Shown: one piece after another, positions 14,349 to 15,082 of the stretch
Position numbering within the stretch: the stretch's first letter is position 1
Layout: every line of letters starts with the position of its first letter
From: Chromatocurvus sp046260215
GTDB taxonomy: Bacteria; Pseudomonadota; Gammaproteobacteria; Pseudomonadales; Halieaceae
Assembly: GCA_046260215.1 (NCBI GenBank)
Contig: JBHEPQ010000096.1
Span: 1 to 15,082 of the forward strand
DNA length: 15,082 bases
Reading direction: 5' to 3'
Position numbers and translations under genes: made by a program
The notes under the pieces: model-generated
Database searches by the model: none
What the model saw: the letters and a program-made list of their open reading frames with translations, nothing else
What the model was told of the DNA's origin: nothing

Positions 14349-14552
14349 TGCGGCCGGTCTGCTGCAATTCCGGTAAATGGTATGTGGGGCAGGATTCCTA
14401 TAAAGTTGAGTGACACAGCGCATGGCTGCAGATAAAGCTTTCTCAGCAATGGGCAGGCGGTAAGGCTTACTTGCGCTATACTGGGTATGTAAATTTATTG
14501 ACAGGAGCTGTCCCGCTCGTTTTTCTAACACTGGACTGGTGAGGAAGCAGCA
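14349..14552 (+). other. rlmE-ftsH intergenic region with weak promoter-like signals
   Basis: This 204-bp spacer is more AT-rich than the flanking genes. It contains a good -10 hexamer, TATACT (14477-14482), without a matching -35, and a perfect TTGACA (14498-14503) without a clear -10 at the right distance. A small palindrome, GACAG-GAG-CTGTC, is at 14500-14512. No convincing terminator follows rlmE. No sigma32-type pair was found, although ftsH is heat-regulated in E. coli. The region probably holds an ftsH promoter, but I cannot place it. Confidence 0.35.
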
Positions 14553-15082
14553 TTGAACGATATGGCAAAGAATCTATTACTCTGGTTGGTGATCGCGGCG
14601 GTTCTGCTGTCGATCTTCAATAATTTCAATATGCAAACGCCGATGGAACGCGTGGTGTACTCCGACTTCATCGAGGAGGTAAACCGTGACCAGGTGGCAA
14701 AAGTGGTGATCGATGGCGTCACCATCATGGGCACGCGCAGCGATGGTTCGCAGTTTGAAACGACGCGACCCATGGTCGACGATCCGAAGCTGATGGATGA
14801 TCTGCTGGCGCACAACGTCGAGGTAGAAGGGCGTGAGCCGGAGCAGCAGAGCGTGTGGACACAACTTCTTGTGGCCAGCTTCCCGATCCTCATCATTATC
14901 GCCGTGTTCATGTTCTTCATGCGCCAGATGCAGGGTGGAGCCGGCGGTCGAGGTGGACCGATGAGCTTCGGCAAGAGCAAGGCGCGGATGTTGTCCGAAG
15001 ATCAGGTCAAGACCACTTTCGCGGACGTGGCCGGGTGCGACGAGGCGAAGGAAGAAGTCAGCGAGCTGGTTGAATTTCTGCG
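14553..15082 (+). CDS. ftsH: ATP-dependent zinc metalloprotease FtsH, 5' part
   Basis: N-terminal 176 codons of the membrane-anchored AAA+ protease that degrades short-lived and misassembled membrane proteins; the ATPase and zinc-protease domains lie beyond the right edge. The first membrane helix is about 7-22 (NLLLWLVIAAVLLSIF), followed by a periplasmic domain containing VVYSDFIEEV and PEQQSVWTQLL. The second helix is about 105-124. Then come the glycine linker RQMQGGAGG, GPMSFGKSKARML and TTFADVAGCDEAKEEV (154-169) at the start of the AAA module. The TTG start gives MNDMAKNL, which resembles the Pseudomonas N-terminus, and has GAGGAAG at 14541-14547. An in-frame ATG at 14562 is an alternative and would remove three residues. 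It is truncated by the window, not by mutation. Confidence 0.96.
   Translation, partial: MNDMAKNLLLWLVIAAVLLSIFNNFNMQTPMERVVYSDFIEEVNRDQVAKVVIDGVTIMGTRSDGSQFETTRPMVDDPKLMDDLLAHNVEVEGREPEQQSVWTQLLVASFPILIIIAVFMFFMRQMQGGAGGRGGPMSFGKSKARMLSEDQVKTTFADVAGCDEAKEEVSELVEFL

Noticed and set aside
14500..14512. GACAG-GAG-CTGTC palindrome before ftsH as a terminator or LexA-like site
   Set aside because: Only 5-bp arms with a 3-base centre; the T run starts 8 bases later and the spacing does not fit a LexA box.

Overview
The window looks like the chromosome of a GC-rich gammaproteobacterium. The basis is the block carA-carB-greA, then yhbY on the opposite strand, then rlmE-ftsH. That arrangement is typical of Gammaproteobacteria, and CarB, GreA and FtsH resemble Escherichia and Pseudomonas proteins in length and motifs. 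The left half is rich in acyl-CoA enzymes, which would suit a marine lipid-degrading lineage (Pseudomonadales/Cellvibrionales-like). That placement is inference.

Bases 64-4180 hold four genes on the + strand: an ACAD11-type acyl-CoA dehydrogenase, a MaoC-type hydratase, an SDR dehydrogenase resembling the N-terminal domain of peroxisomal multifunctional enzyme 2, and a thiolase. Together they could carry out one complete beta-oxidation turn through (3R)-hydroxyacyl-CoA. The spacer before the thiolase is an imperfect 12-bp tandem repeat. A strong intrinsic terminator (4200-4222) follows the thiolase.

Bases 4258-6870 hold a second + strand set: a zinc-free quinone-oxidoreductase-like MDR enzyme, an iron-type alcohol dehydrogenase, and a hotdog-fold thioesterase overlapping the previous gene by ATGA. 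An MFS exporter gene on the - strand (6859-8067) overlaps the thioesterase gene tail to tail by 12 bp.

Bases 8068-8389 form a divergent regulatory region. It contains a probable promoter for the MFS gene, three helically phased GTAGCG repeats, a good sigma70-type promoter for carA, and a leader of about 160 nt. The leader contains a hairpin, a strong intrinsic terminator and a possible 40-codon ORF whose stop codon touches the carA ribosome binding site. This layout resembles pyrBI-type attenuation and is the most interesting regulatory candidate in the window.

Bases 8390-15082 are housekeeping: carA (TTG start), carB and greA (overlapping carB) as one operon, yhbY on the - strand, rlmE, and the 5' part of ftsH (TTG start), which runs off the right edge. 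No tRNA, rRNA, CRISPR array, insertion sequence or phage gene was seen. I found no convincing wholly new protein system. The notable items are regulatory (the carA leader) and structural (the 12-bp repeat).
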